64,000 nt of DNA from G965213525 sp965213525. GTDB lineage: Bacteria > Actinomycetota > Acidimicrobiia > Acidimicrobiales > Poriferisodalaceae. The stretch spans positions 1,674,001 through 1,738,000 of the forward strand of contig OZ243889.1 in the NCBI GenBank assembly GCA_965213525.1. Reading direction: 5' to 3'. Shown in pieces: positions 17,838 through 26,427 of the stretch (position 1 is its first letter; every line of letters begins with the position of its first letter). The notes beneath the pieces are model-generated. The model saw only the letters and a program-made list of their open reading frames with translations, was not told where the DNA came from and ran no database searches. Made by a program: the position numbers and the translations under genes.

Positions 17838-17909
17838 CGAGCCGGCGCCATGGGTGGCGAGCGAGCCGGCGCCATGGCTCGCCGCCGAGCCGGCGTCGGA
17901 ATCGACGAC
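17838..17909. repeat. 24-bp tandem repeat, three degenerate units
   Basis: Units begin at 17838, 17862 and 17886, each opening with CGAGCCGGCG; the first two share CGAGCCGGCGCCATGG exactly. The repeat lies in the 255-bp gap between the helicase start and a glycosyltransferase stop. I see no other feature in that gap. Confidence 0.7.
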
Positions 17910-17934
17910 CGAGCGGCCGGGCCGCCCGGAGGCG

Positions 17935-19356
17935 TCAACCAGCGGCGATGCCGACGTCCTCGGCGGGCACCCACCGCTCGCCGAAGAGCGCTCCGGCGAT
18001 CTCGACGTGGCGGGCGGGGTCGTCATCGACGAGGGCCGCCCGGGCCAGCGCCCGGCGCCGGGCCGCCACGACGAGGTCACCGGCGTGGTCCGGGGCCACG
18101 ACGTGGAGCACCCCGACGGTGTCGTCGAGGCGGGCCCGCACCGCGCTGATGGTGCCCGGGTGGAGGCGCACCCCGGGACGCACCCTCACCACCACCGGCG
18201 CCGCGCCGAGGTCGAAGGCCTCGACACCGACGTGGCCGGGGCCGGACGGGTCGATGAGCCGGAGGTCGTCGCTGCCGGCCCGGCCCGATGACCCCGCCAC
18301 CACGAACACGACGTCTGCGCCCTCGACCGCAGCGAAGGAATCGATCGAGAGCTGGCGCGCTGCGTCGTGGCCCACCGGGGGCCGACCCGAGGCCGCTGCG
18401 CCCCCTTGGGCGTGGTCGGGCTCGGTCAGCTCGACGACGGCCCCGGGCACGCGGTGCGCGCTGAGGGCGGGAGAGGGGCGCATGCCCCTGACCGGCAACA
18501 GGTCGGCCATCAGGGGTTCTCGAGCCCGCTTGGCGGCGGCCGCGGCCGCCGAATCGAAGAACCGGCGGCCCTGGTGCCACTGCAGGGCGCTGCGATCGAC
18601 GACGAACAGGGCGCCGGCGTTCTGGCAGCGGTAGCCGAGCTCGGTGTCCTCGATGCCCCGCACGCCGAGCTCGCGCACGCCGCCCACGCGATCGAACAGG
18701 TCCCGTCCGATCGCCATCGACGCCCCGATGACGACACGGAACAGGTCGAGGGCCTCGACGTTGAGGTCGTGGGTGCGGCTGAGGTGGCGCTCCCGCCAGG
18801 CCTGGTCATCAGATCCTCGGGCCGACAGCACCTGGGCCAGGCGTCCGGACCGGGCCGCCTCGGCGACCGCGGCGGCGTCGAGATCGGCGACGTCGACGAA
18901 GGACAGCATCCCGGTCACCACGGCGTGCGGACAGGCCTGCACCCAGCGGACCGTGCGGGCGACCGCCTCCACGTCGGCGATGACGTCGGCGTCGAGGAAC
19001 ACCAGCACCTCGCCCCGGGCCGCCCGGGCGCCGGCGTTGCGGGCCCGGCCCGCCCCGAAGCGGCCGTCGGCTTCCTGGCGCACGCAGCGCACCTCGACGT
19101 CGCCCACCCGGTCGGGCACCACGACGCCGGGGTCCGAGGCGTCGTCGACGACGATCACCTCGACGTCGCCGGCCAGGTGGCGTTGCTCGCCGAGGGCGGC
19201 CAGGGTGCGGGCCAGCTCGACCGGGGCGTCGCGCACGGGCACGATCACCGAGATCGACGCCTCGACGGGCCGATCCGCAGGTCCGGCCACGTCGAGCTCG
19301 CACCACCGGTTGCCCGGCGGACCGTGTGGCCCCACCAGCGGACCCGAATCGATCAC
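17935..19356 (-). CDS. Family 2 glycosyltransferase
   Basis: The GT-A fold starts near residue 33 (ISVIVPVRDAPVELARTLAAL), with VEVIVVDDASD, then GRARNAGARAARGEVLVFLDADVIAD containing the DxD metal and nucleotide-sugar site. A second conserved block (GGVRELGVRGIEDTELGYRCQ) is typical of GT2 acceptor regions. The last ~180 residues are a less conserved region without obvious membrane segments. The GTG start overlaps the stop of the upstream 679-aa glycosyltransferase by 4 nt (GTGA), so the two are translationally coupled. It probably builds a surface glycan made by this region. Confidence 0.88.
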   Translation of the reverse strand: MIDSGPLVGPHGPPGNRWCELDVAGPADRPVEASISVIVPVRDAPVELARTLAALGEQRHLAGDVEVIVVDDASDPGVVVPDRVGDVEVRCVRQEADGRFGAGRARNAGARAARGEVLVFLDADVIADVEAVARTVRWVQACPHAVVTGMLSFVDVADLDAAAVAEAARSGRLAQVLSARGSDDQAWRERHLSRTHDLNVEALDLFRVVIGASMAIGRDLFDRVGGVRELGVRGIEDTELGYRCQNAGALFVVDRSALQWHQGRRFFDSAAAAAAKRAREPLMADLLPVRGMRPSPALSAHRVPGAVVELTEPDHAQGGAAASGRPPVGHDAARQLSIDSFAAVEGADVVFVVAGSSGRAGSDDLRLIDPSGPGHVGVEAFDLGAAPVVVRVRPGVRLHPGTISAVRARLDDTVGVLHVVAPDHAGDLVVAARRRALARAALVDDDPARHVEIAGALFGERWVPAEDVGIAAG

Positions 19357-21392
19357 GCCCACCGGGCCAGATCGGCGGGGTCGTGATCGAGGCCCGCCCA
19401 CTCAGCAGCCAGACCGCGCCGATGCTCGACGGCGCGGGTCAGCATCTCGTGATCGCTCACCCCCCAGGTGTGCCTGTGGGCCCCAGCGGTGTCGCGCACC
19501 ATCACGAAGCCCCGCCCCGTGGTGCGGTAGGTCGTCCCGCCGGCGGCGAGCACGGCGTCGATCAACAACGAGTCGACCCGCCCCGTCGCTCGGGGCCACC
19601 CCCCGAGCGCCACGAGGTCGCGCCGGGCCACCAACAAGGTGGGGCCGGCGACGGTGGCCGAGGAGCCCTCGGCGACGTCGCCCCAGCGCCGCACCGTGAC
19701 CCCCGCCGCTCTGAGGTAGGCGAAGTCAGCGGCCTTGCCGACCAGCTGCGCCCCGGAGTAGCGGTGCGCCCGGGCCAGCTCGCGGAGGTGCCCGCGGGCG
19801 TAGAGGTCGTCGTCGTCCCACTTGGCGACCAGATCGCCCGACGAGGCGCCCAGCGCTGCGGCCAACACCTCCCCCAGGGGCAGGTGGGCGGCGACGGGCA
19901 CGACGACGAGGCGGTCGCCGAGCAGCTCACGAGCAGGACCCAGGGCGTGGTCGTCGAAGCCGTCGCCGTGCAGCGCCGCCACCACCTCGAACGGCGGGTG
20001 GTCCTGGGCGGCGAGCTGGGATGACCACCGCTCGACCAGGCCGGGACGGCGGGTGGCGATCGTGACCGTGAGCGACGGCGTCGGCAACGGCGCCCGGCCC
20101 GCCCGCCCCAGCACCTCGTTCCACACCGCCAGGCTCGACAGCTCGTCGTGCACGACCCCGCACTGGGCGCGGGCGAGGGCTTCCTGGCGCACGGGGTCGA
20201 TGACGCGGCGGGGGTCGGCGGCGGCCAGGGCATCGACGACCCGACCGGGCAGCACCGTTCGCAGGTCGTCGGTCCCGGTGGCGATGACGGGCACCCCGGC
20301 GGCGGCCACCGCCACCAGTCGACGGGCACGGGCGAGGACGTCGTGGTGCGCGCCGGGCGCATCGAGCACGGCGAGGTGGCCCTGGACGAGCGCCGCGAAG
20401 GCGGCGGGGGCGTCCTCGGGTGAGGGCACGTCCTCGGCGTCGACGGCACGGACCTCGAACCCGGGGGGCGCCGCCAGGTCCACCGATCCGCCCGGCTGGC
20501 TGGGCAGCACCAGGAACCCACCCGGTGGCCTCGGGGCGCTGCCCGCCGGGGTGAGCCCGCCTGGGACGCAGAACCCGACCGGGTCGGCGTCGGTCAGCAC
20601 GACCTCGGTGGCACCCCGGGCGATCGCTGCGGCGTACCAGGGCGGAGGTCCGACGGCGGGGTCGACGACGACGAGATCGACGCGCTCGCTGGGATCGACG
20701 GCCTCACTGCCGAGCGGGGTGCCCGGGGGGCCGGCCCCGGTCCCCGGTGGTGCGGGGATCGGTGGCGGACCCGGCGGGCCGGTCCACACCGTCACCGATC
20801 GGTCGAGCAGGGCGGCCGCTCGTCCGCCGCCGACCGCGACCCGCAGACCCGGGTGCTCACCCCGCGCCGCGGCCCCTCGGCGAGGTCGTGACGCCGGCGG
20901 CTGGGACCTCCACCGAAGCGCCAGTGCGACGAGGCGACGCCGCTGGGCGGGCGGCAGGCGGGCCGCCACCGACCGGGCCCTGCGGTCCGCTGACGCCTGG
21001 CGCACGAGGACCGAGGCAGCCACCCGGCCGGTGTCACGAGCCCGGCGGGCGATGTCGTTCGACGTCCCGGGGGCGTCGGCGACCACCCGCCCGAGGCGTC
21101 TGGCCGCCGGTGGCCCCGCAGCGGAGAGCTCCCGTCGGGCCCGACGCCACGCCCGGGCACCGAAGGTCTGGCGGGTCGAGCCGTCGAGCTGGTCGGCGAG
21201 CAGCCCGGCGAGGCGGCCCAGGTCTCGTTCGACGCGGTCGGCACGCTCGGAGGCCGCTGCCACCTCGGCCTCGAGCCGGGCGACGACCGCCCTCGCCGCA
21301 GCCCCCTCGCGGCGAGCGATCCGCAGCTCGGTCGAGAGGCGGGCGAGCTCGGCGGCCCCGGCCGCGTCGCCGGCCGCCTCGGGACCTCGCAC
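19353..21392 (-). CDS. Large glycosyltransferase with N-terminal coiled coil
   Basis: Residues ~10-65 are predicted coiled coil (Ala/Glu/Arg heptads: LARLSTELRIARREG...AEVAAASERADRVERDL). An arginine-rich region follows to ~170. Residues ~180-430 resemble the C-terminal half of a GT-B enzyme (AFAALVQGHLAVLDAPGAHHDVLARARRLVAVAAAGVPVIA). The last ~240 residues are a GT-A-like domain with VAKWDDDDLYARGHL as the metal site. The mixture suggests a bifunctional transferase. The GTG at 21392 is 8 nt after a TAGGGT -10 element, and an open frame further upstream belongs to antisense sequence. It is divergent from the GT-C gene across a 104-bp promoter region. Confidence 0.75.
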   Translation of the reverse strand: MRGPEAAGDAAGAAELARLSTELRIARREGAAARAVVARLEAEVAAASERADRVERDLGRLAGLLADQLDGSTRQTFGARAWRRARRELSAAGPPAARRLGRVVADAPGTSNDIARRARDTGRVAASVLVRQASADRRARSVAARLPPAQRRRLVALALRWRSQPPASRPRRGAAARGEHPGLRVAVGGGRAAALLDRSVTVWTGPPGPPPIPAPPGTGAGPPGTPLGSEAVDPSERVDLVVVDPAVGPPPWYAAAIARGATEVVLTDADPVGFCVPGGLTPAGSAPRPPGGFLVLPSQPGGSVDLAAPPGFEVRAVDAEDVPSPEDAPAAFAALVQGHLAVLDAPGAHHDVLARARRLVAVAAAGVPVIATGTDDLRTVLPGRVVDALAAADPRRVIDPVRQEALARAQCGVVHDELSSLAVWNEVLGRAGRAPLPTPSLTVTIATRRPGLVERWSSQLAAQDHPPFEVVAALHGDGFDDHALGPARELLGDRLVVVPVAAHLPLGEVLAAALGASSGDLVAKWDDDDLYARGHLRELARAHRYSGAQLVGKAADFAYLRAAGVTVRRWGDVAEGSSATVAGPTLLVARRDLVALGGWPRATGRVDSLLIDAVLAAGGTTYRTTGRGFVMVRDTAGAHRHTWGVSDHEMLTRAVEHRRGLAAEWAGLDHDPADLARWA

Positions 21393-21400
21393 GCCCGCAG

Positions 21401-21406
21401 ACCCTA
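21401..21406 (-). promoter_or_regulatory. -10 element for the 679-aa glycosyltransferase operon
   Basis: TAGGGT lies 8 nt before the GTG at 21392, pointing to a leaderless transcript for the two coupled glycosyltransferases on the minus strand. Confidence 0.4.
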
Positions 21407-21484
21407 ACGGCGCCCGCCGCCGCCGCTGGCTGCACGGCCGAGCCGCGACGGTGGGTGGCCACCGGTGGGAAGCCGTCGGTGACC

Positions 21485-21490
21485 TACCGT
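21485..21490 (+). promoter_or_regulatory. -10 element for the GT-C/ABC exporter operon
   Basis: TACCGT lies 6 nt before the GTG at 21497. It favours that start over the GTG at 21479 and forms a divergent promoter pair with the minus-strand element at 21401-21406. Confidence 0.4.
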
Positions 21491-21496
21491 CGGGCC

Positions 21497-23230
21497 GTGC
21501 CGACGCCGATCTCTCGCGCCGCAGACGATCCGACCGGCGTCGCAGCTGCCACAGCCTCGCTCGTGGCCCTTCCATCGAGGTCTGCACCCCCGGTGGGTGG
21601 TGCCCGACCCGAGGATCGACCGACCCGTCGTCGCCGAGCGCTGGCGGCGGCGGTGGCGATCGGGTTGGCCGTCGCCGCGCACGCCGTGCTCGCCGATGGG
21701 GTGGCCGACGGACGCGGGACCCTGTGGCACGACGAGGCCATCTCGGTGCTGGCGGCTGCGGGCAGCCAGGATGACTACGACGCGATCCGCCACGAGGGCG
21801 CAGCCCCGGCCGGCCGCTGGACCACGGCCTCGACCTGGCAGGACCTGCAGCGCATCGACCGCATCGACCCCGTCACCACCGCCAGGGGCCTCGGCGAGCA
21901 CGACATCCACCCGCCGCTGTACTTCTGGGCGTTGCAGATGGGGTCGGTCGTCACCGACGGAGCGGTGGGGGCGGCACTCGTCGTCAACGTGACCGCAGCA
22001 GCGCTGGCGGCGTCCATCATCGCCTGGCTGGTCACCTGGAGCACGAGGCGCCAGACGCTCGGCGCCGCTGGGGCCGCGGCGTACCTGTTCTCGCCGGCGG
22101 TGGTCGCAGCGAGCGGCGAGGTTCGCCAGTACGGCCTGGCGGCCATGTTCGCCGCCTCGATCGTCGCCGTGACCGCCCGGCTCGTCGCCGAGGGCGGCCA
22201 GCCCAGCCGTCAGACGTCGGTGGCGCTGGCGGTCACCGTCGCCGGCGGGCTCCTGACGGTGCACGTCATGGCCGTGTGGCTTGCCGTGGCAGCGGTCGTG
22301 GTGGCCGCCAGCGTGGTGCGCGGCACCGACCGCCTGCGGGCGGCGGCCCGGATCGGCGCAGGCGTCGGGATCGGGCTGGTGGTGTGGGCGGCGGCCTTCC
22401 CGTGGACGCTCGACCAGCGGGCTCGGCTCGCTCGACGGGTGCCGGGTCTGCGCCCCGCGGAGGTGCCCGAGCTGGCCGACCGGTGGGCGAGCGGGGTCGC
22501 TGACGTCGTCACCATGAGGGGGGGCGACGCGATCGCCGCCCGCTGGCTCGCAGCTGCGGCCATCACGCTGGTCGCCCTGGCGGTGCTCCGCCACCTCGGC
22601 CGCCACCACCTCGGGCGGCTGGACGCCGACCCCGTCCTCACCGCCTCGGTGGCGCTCGCGGTCGGGGTGGGCGCGCTCATGACCGTGCTGTACGCGACGG
22701 GGCAGGCCCCCGAGCACGCCAACGGCTCGCGCTACGTGGCACCGTTGGCCGCCCCGATCGCGGTGGGCGCCACGTGCTGGTTGGGGCGACGGCGGGGCGG
22801 CGAGGTCGGGGCCCTCGCCCTGGTGGCGGTGATCGCTGCAGGCACCCTCGGCTGGGTGTCGGACTGGACGGCGGCTCGCACGACCCAGCGTGCGCTGTCC
22901 GTCGAGGTGTCAGCAGCCGGCTCCCTCGTCATCGACTGTCCCCGGGGTGGGTACGTCCCCACCGTCATCCACCGCGCCGCCCCCGACGCCTCGGTCTACG
23001 TCGCCGACCGCGCTGCGATCACCGAGGCCGTCGACTCGTCGTGGGCCAGCGGCCTCAGATCCCCGTCACTGCTGCTCGCCGGCGGGTGCGGGCCCGTGGA
23101 CGCAGCAGAGGGCGCCGGCACGACCCTCGACGACGTGCTGGCGGGCGTCGGGGTGCAGGTCGGCGGGTCGCTCGGGCGGATCGAGCGCTTCGAGGTCCAC
23201 CCCCTCTCGATCTTGGACGAGACCCGTTGA
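21497..23230 (+). CDS. GT-C type membrane glycosyltransferase (GT39/ArnT-like)
   Basis: About 577 residues with around ten hydrophobic segments. After the first segment comes GRGTLWHDEAISVLAAAG, where the acidic pair in the first periplasmic loop is the GT-C catalytic signature. HDIHPPLYFWALQMG follows, typical of mannosyl- and arabinosyl-like GT-C enzymes that use polyprenyl-phosphate sugars. A C-terminal extracytoplasmic domain of ~130 residues ends the protein. It is the first gene of a set with the ABC exporter genes. The start at 21497 is set by the -10 spacing; 21479 (GTG with GGTGGGA upstream) is the alternative. Confidence 0.75.
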   Translation: MPTPISRAADDPTGVAAATASLVALPSRSAPPVGGARPEDRPTRRRRALAAAVAIGLAVAAHAVLADGVADGRGTLWHDEAISVLAAAGSQDDYDAIRHEGAAPAGRWTTASTWQDLQRIDRIDPVTTARGLGEHDIHPPLYFWALQMGSVVTDGAVGAALVVNVTAAALAASIIAWLVTWSTRRQTLGAAGAAAYLFSPAVVAASGEVRQYGLAAMFAASIVAVTARLVAEGGQPSRQTSVALAVTVAGGLLTVHVMAVWLAVAAVVVAASVVRGTDRLRAAARIGAGVGIGLVVWAAAFPWTLDQRARLARRVPGLRPAEVPELADRWASGVADVVTMRGGDAIAARWLAAAAITLVALAVLRHLGRHHLGRLDADPVLTASVALAVGVGALMTVLYATGQAPEHANGSRYVAPLAAPIAVGATCWLGRRRGGEVGALALVAVIAAGTLGWVSDWTAARTTQRALSVEVSAAGSLVIDCPRGGYVPTVIHRAAPDASVYVADRAAITEAVDSSWASGLRSPSLLLAGGCGPVDAAEGAGTTLDDVLAGVGVQVGGSLGRIERFEVHPLSILDETR

Positions 23231-23299
23231 GCATCACAGGCGGGCTCGAGCGGCCGCGACGTGCCCGCAGCGGTGGGCGACAGGACGAGGATCTCGCCC

Positions 23300-24145
23300 G
23301 TGACGGTTGCTGATGACCCCTCCGACGGGGGACTGCGGCCGATCGACCGGACCGACCCCCTGGCGACCTACCTGCGTGAGCTGTGGCGGCGGCGTGACTA
23401 CATCCTCGCCGTGCCGCTCAACGAGCTGCGGGTCCAGAACGCCCACACCCTCCTCGGCAACGTCTGGCTCGTGCTCAACCCGACGCTGCAGGTCGGGGTC
23501 TACTACGTCGTGTTCGGGCTGATCGTCCGGGCCGACCGGGGTGTGGAGGACTACCTGGCCTTCCTCACGATCGGCGTCTTCGTCTTCGCCTTCTGCCAGC
23601 GGATCGTGATCGCCGGCGCCCGCTCCATCGCCAGCTCGCTCGGGCTGATCCGCACCATGCGCTTCCCCCGTGCCGTGTTGCCCCTCACCGCCGTGGTCGG
23701 CCAGGTCATCGGCTTCGCCGCCCCCCTCGGGGTGATGGTGCTCGTCGTCGGCGCCCACGGCCACCTCCCCGACGCCTCGTGGCTGGCGCTGCCCCTGGTG
23801 TTCGCCGGGACCGTCGCCACCAGCGCCGGCCTGGCCCTGCTCGCCGCCCGGCTGAACCACGACTACCGCGACGTCGAGAACACGCTGCCGTTCGTGTTCC
23901 GCCTGGCCTTCTACCTCTCGGGCGTCCTGTACTCGGTCGAGCGGCTGGTCACCGACGAGGCGGTCCGGGGCCTCTTCGTGCTCAACCCGTTCTACGTGTG
24001 GATCAGCCTGTTCCGCTGGGCCCTCATGGACGTGCCGGTCGCCACCCAGATCGTGGTCGCTGCGCCCCTGTGGGCGATGCTCAGCCTGGTCATCGGGTTC
24101 GAGGTGTTCCGGGCCGGTGAGCGTTCCTACGGGCGGCCGGGGTGA
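23300..24145 (+). CDS. wzm-like: ABC-2 type polysaccharide export permease (Wzm-like)
   Basis: A 281-aa membrane protein with six hydrophobic segments in the ABC-2 arrangement: LRELWRRRDYILAVPLNELRVQ before segment 1, then LGNVWLVLNPTLQVGVYYVVFGLIV, and LNPFYVWISLFRWALM near the end. This is the Wzm/TagG pattern for exporting lipid-linked surface polysaccharides. The GTG at 23300 follows AGGACGAGG. Its stop overlaps the ATPase start (GTGA), as usual for such pairs. Confidence 0.9.
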   Translation: MTVADDPSDGGLRPIDRTDPLATYLRELWRRRDYILAVPLNELRVQNAHTLLGNVWLVLNPTLQVGVYYVVFGLIVRADRGVEDYLAFLTIGVFVFAFCQRIVIAGARSIASSLGLIRTMRFPRAVLPLTAVVGQVIGFAAPLGVMVLVVGAHGHLPDASWLALPLVFAGTVATSAGLALLAARLNHDYRDVENTLPFVFRLAFYLSGVLYSVERLVTDEAVRGLFVLNPFYVWISLFRWALMDVPVATQIVVAAPLWAMLSLVIGFEVFRAGERSYGRPG

Positions 24146-24864
24146 ACGATCCGGCGGTGGCGATCCGCTGTCGAGACGTCCACGTCACCTACCGGGTGCG
24201 GGCCCACCAGCGGAGCGTCCGCGACCTGTTGCGGGGCACCACCCCGCCGAGTCGCCAGGTCGAGGCCACCCGGGGGGTGAGCATCGACGTCACCGCCGGG
24301 CAGAGCGTCGGGCTCATCGGACCCAACGGCTCGGGCAAGACGACGCTGCTGCGCGCCATCGCCGGCCTGTTGCCGGTGACCTCAGGGGAGATCCTCGTGC
24401 GCTCGACCCCGGCGCTGCTCGGGGTGAACGCCGTCCTGAGACCGCTGATGACCGGACGCACCAACATCCAGGTGGGCCTGTTGGCCCAGGGGCTGCGGCG
24501 ACGTGACGTCGACGAGATCACCGAATCGGTCATCGAGTTCAGCGAGCTCGGCGAGTCCATCGATCTCCCCATGGAGACCTACTCCTCGGGGATGAAGGCC
24601 CGCCTCCACTTCGCCATCGCCACCGCCGTGCCCGTCGACATCCTCTTGATCGACGAGGCGCTGGCCGTCGGGGACCGGTGGTTCCGAGCACGCAGCGCCG
24701 CCCGCCTCGACGCCCATCGCGACCAGGCGGGCACCATGGTGATGGTCAGCCACAACCTGGGGGAGATCAGCCGGTCCTGTGATCGGGTGGTGTGGCTCGA
24801 CAAGGGCCAGATCGTCGCCGACGGGCCCACCGACGAGCTGATCGAGGCCTACGAGGCGTCCTGA
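24142..24864 (+). CDS. wzt-like: ABC transporter ATPase for polysaccharide export (Wzt-like, no glycan-binding domain)
   Basis: A 240-aa ATPase with Walker A GPNGSGKTTLL, signature YSSGMKARLHFAIA, Walker B ILLIDEALAVGD and the switch histidine in MVSHNLGEI. These are typical of the Wzt/TagH group. It lacks the C-terminal carbohydrate-binding domain of long Wzt proteins, so recognition of a modified glycan end is not expected. It starts inside the permease stop (4-nt GTGA overlap). Confidence 0.92.
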   Translation: MNDPAVAIRCRDVHVTYRVRAHQRSVRDLLRGTTPPSRQVEATRGVSIDVTAGQSVGLIGPNGSGKTTLLRAIAGLLPVTSGEILVRSTPALLGVNAVLRPLMTGRTNIQVGLLAQGLRRRDVDEITESVIEFSELGESIDLPMETYSSGMKARLHFAIATAVPVDILLIDEALAVGDRWFRARSAARLDAHRDQAGTMVMVSHNLGEISRSCDRVVWLDKGQIVADGPTDELIEAYEAS

Positions 24865-25031
24865 GCTGTCGGCCGCCCGTGGCGCTCGGGGCCGAGGCAG
24901 CCGGGACCACGGCGAGGGTGGGTCCTGCGATCGTGACGCAGCGGCGTCCGAGCCAAGGGCGCCGCAGTTGCCCCGGCGGGTCGTGCCGGGTGACGGGCGT
25001 TGCGAAGACCGTCGGGGCCATGACCCCGCAG

Positions 25032-25037
25032 TAGGGT
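25032..25037 (+). promoter_or_regulatory. Candidate -10 element for the nucleotide-sugar dehydrogenase
   Basis: TAGGGT lies 34 nt before the ATG at 25072 in the 207-bp gap after the ABC ATPase. It would give a short leader carrying the AGGAGCG ribosome-binding site. Nothing else is apparent in the gap. Confidence 0.3.
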
Positions 25038-25071
25038 GCGGCGATCGTACGCACCGGCCCACAGGAGCGCC

Positions 25072-26328
25072 ATGACCTGTGACCTCGTCGTCGTCGGGCT
25101 CGGCTACGTCGGTCTTCCCCTCGCTCGCGAGGCGGTGCGCGCCGGCCTGTCGGTGCGAGGACTCGACCGCTCGAGTGCTGTCGTCGAGGGCCTGGCCGCC
25201 GGGCGATCCCACGTCGATGACGTCGCCGACGACGACGTAAGAGCCATGCTCGACGGCGGGTTCGTCGCGGTCACGGACCCCGGGGTCCTGGGCGAGGCCG
25301 CCACCGTGGTCATCTGCGTGCCGACGCCGCTCGACGACAAGCGCCAGCCCGATCTCGGTGCGGTCATCGACGCGGCCGGGGCCATCGCCGCCAGAGCCGG
25401 CCACGGCACCCTCGTCGTGCTCGAATCGACGACCTACCCGGGCACCACCGACGAGGTGGTGCGGCCGCTGCTCGAGGTCGGGGGCCGACGGGTCGGGATC
25501 GACCTGCACCTCGCCTTCTCGCCCGAGCGCATCGATCCGGGCAACCCGGCCTGGGGCCTGCGCAACACCCCCAAGGTGGTCGGCGGCACGACCCCGTCGT
25601 GCACCGCCGCCGCGGTGGCCTTCTACGAGCGCATCGTCGATCGGGTCGTCGTGGTGGCCGGCACCCGGGAGGCCGAGATGGCCAAGCTGTTGGAGAACAC
25701 CTACCGCCACGTCAACATCGCCTTGGTCAACGAGATGAAGATCTTCTGCGACGAGCTCGGCATCGACCTGTGGGCCGTCATCGACGCTGCGGCCACCAAG
25801 CCCTTCGGCTTCCAGGCCTTCCATCCCGGTCCCGGCGTCGGTGGCCACTGCATCCCCATCGACCCCAACTACCTGTCGTACCGGGTCCGCCAGCTCGGCT
25901 ACCCGTTCCGCTTCGTCGAGCTCGCCCAGGAGATCAACGAGCGGATGCCGGCCTATGTCACCCAGCGGGTGCAGCGCCTGTTGAACGACGACCGCAAGGC
26001 CGTCAACGGCAGCCGGGTGCTCGTCGCCGGGGTCACCTACAAGGCCGACATCGCCGACGAGCGGGAGTCGCCGGCGCGCCCGGTGGCCCGCCGGCTGCGT
26101 GAGCTCGGCGCCGAGCTCAGCTACCACGATCCGTTCGTGGCCGACTGGGCGGTCGACGGCGTCGGGGTCCCCCGCATCGATGACCTCGACCCTGCAGCGC
26201 TCGACGTCGACGTCGTCGTCGTGTTGCAGCACCACCACGCCGCCCACCTCGACAAGCTCGTGAGCACGGGTGTCGCCATCCTCGACACCCGGGGCCGCCT
26301 GACCGGCGACGGGGTCGAACGGCTCTAG
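25072..26328 (+). CDS. Nucleotide-sugar 6-dehydrogenase (UDP-GlcNAc/ManNAc type)
   Basis: A 418-aa member of the UDP-glucose/GDP-mannose dehydrogenase family, which oxidises C6 of a UDP-sugar twice to give a uronic acid. The NAD site is VVVGLGYVGLPLAREAV at the N-terminus. The catalytic lysine region is AKLLENTYRHVNIALVNE, the catalytic cysteine is in GPGVGGHCIPIDPNYL, and the C-terminal domain has VTYKADIADERESPA. The sequence style is closer to WbpA/VipA-type UDP-N-acetylhexosamine dehydrogenases than to UDP-glucose dehydrogenase, but substrate choice is inferred. The ATG follows AGGAGCG. It supplies an acidic sugar for the surface glycan. Confidence 0.9.
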   Translation: MTCDLVVVGLGYVGLPLAREAVRAGLSVRGLDRSSAVVEGLAAGRSHVDDVADDDVRAMLDGGFVAVTDPGVLGEAATVVICVPTPLDDKRQPDLGAVIDAAGAIAARAGHGTLVVLESTTYPGTTDEVVRPLLEVGGRRVGIDLHLAFSPERIDPGNPAWGLRNTPKVVGGTTPSCTAAAVAFYERIVDRVVVVAGTREAEMAKLLENTYRHVNIALVNEMKIFCDELGIDLWAVIDAAATKPFGFQAFHPGPGVGGHCIPIDPNYLSYRVRQLGYPFRFVELAQEINERMPAYVTQRVQRLLNDDRKAVNGSRVLVAGVTYKADIADERESPARPVARRLRELGAELSYHDPFVADWAVDGVGVPRIDDLDPAALDVDVVVVLQHHHAAHLDKLVSTGVAILDTRGRLTGDGVERL

Positions 26329-26427
26329 TCGGCCGGCACCGGCGGGGCCCGCCGCCCCGTCGGCGCCCCGCCCCCGCCTCCCTCGCGTCTTCCGCCCCCC
26401 GCCGCCCCGCCTCCGCCCCGTCGCACC
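26329..26427 (+). other. C-rich polypyrimidine tract between two genes
   Basis: The 99-bp gap is strongly strand-asymmetric: about 26350-26425 is runs of C with G and T and almost no A on the plus strand. I see no promoter, ribosome-binding site or convincing hairpin, and the downstream GTG at 26428 lacks a Shine-Dalgarno. Confidence 0.5.

Noticed and set aside
21479..21481. GTG at 21479 as start of the GT-C gene
   Set aside because: Possible, but the -10 element TACCGT at 21485-21490 would lie inside the coding region; 21497 fits the leaderless spacing.
19822..21774. 650-codon plus-strand open frame
   Set aside because: Antisense to the 679-aa glycosyltransferase and rich in Ser/Arg/Pro without domains.
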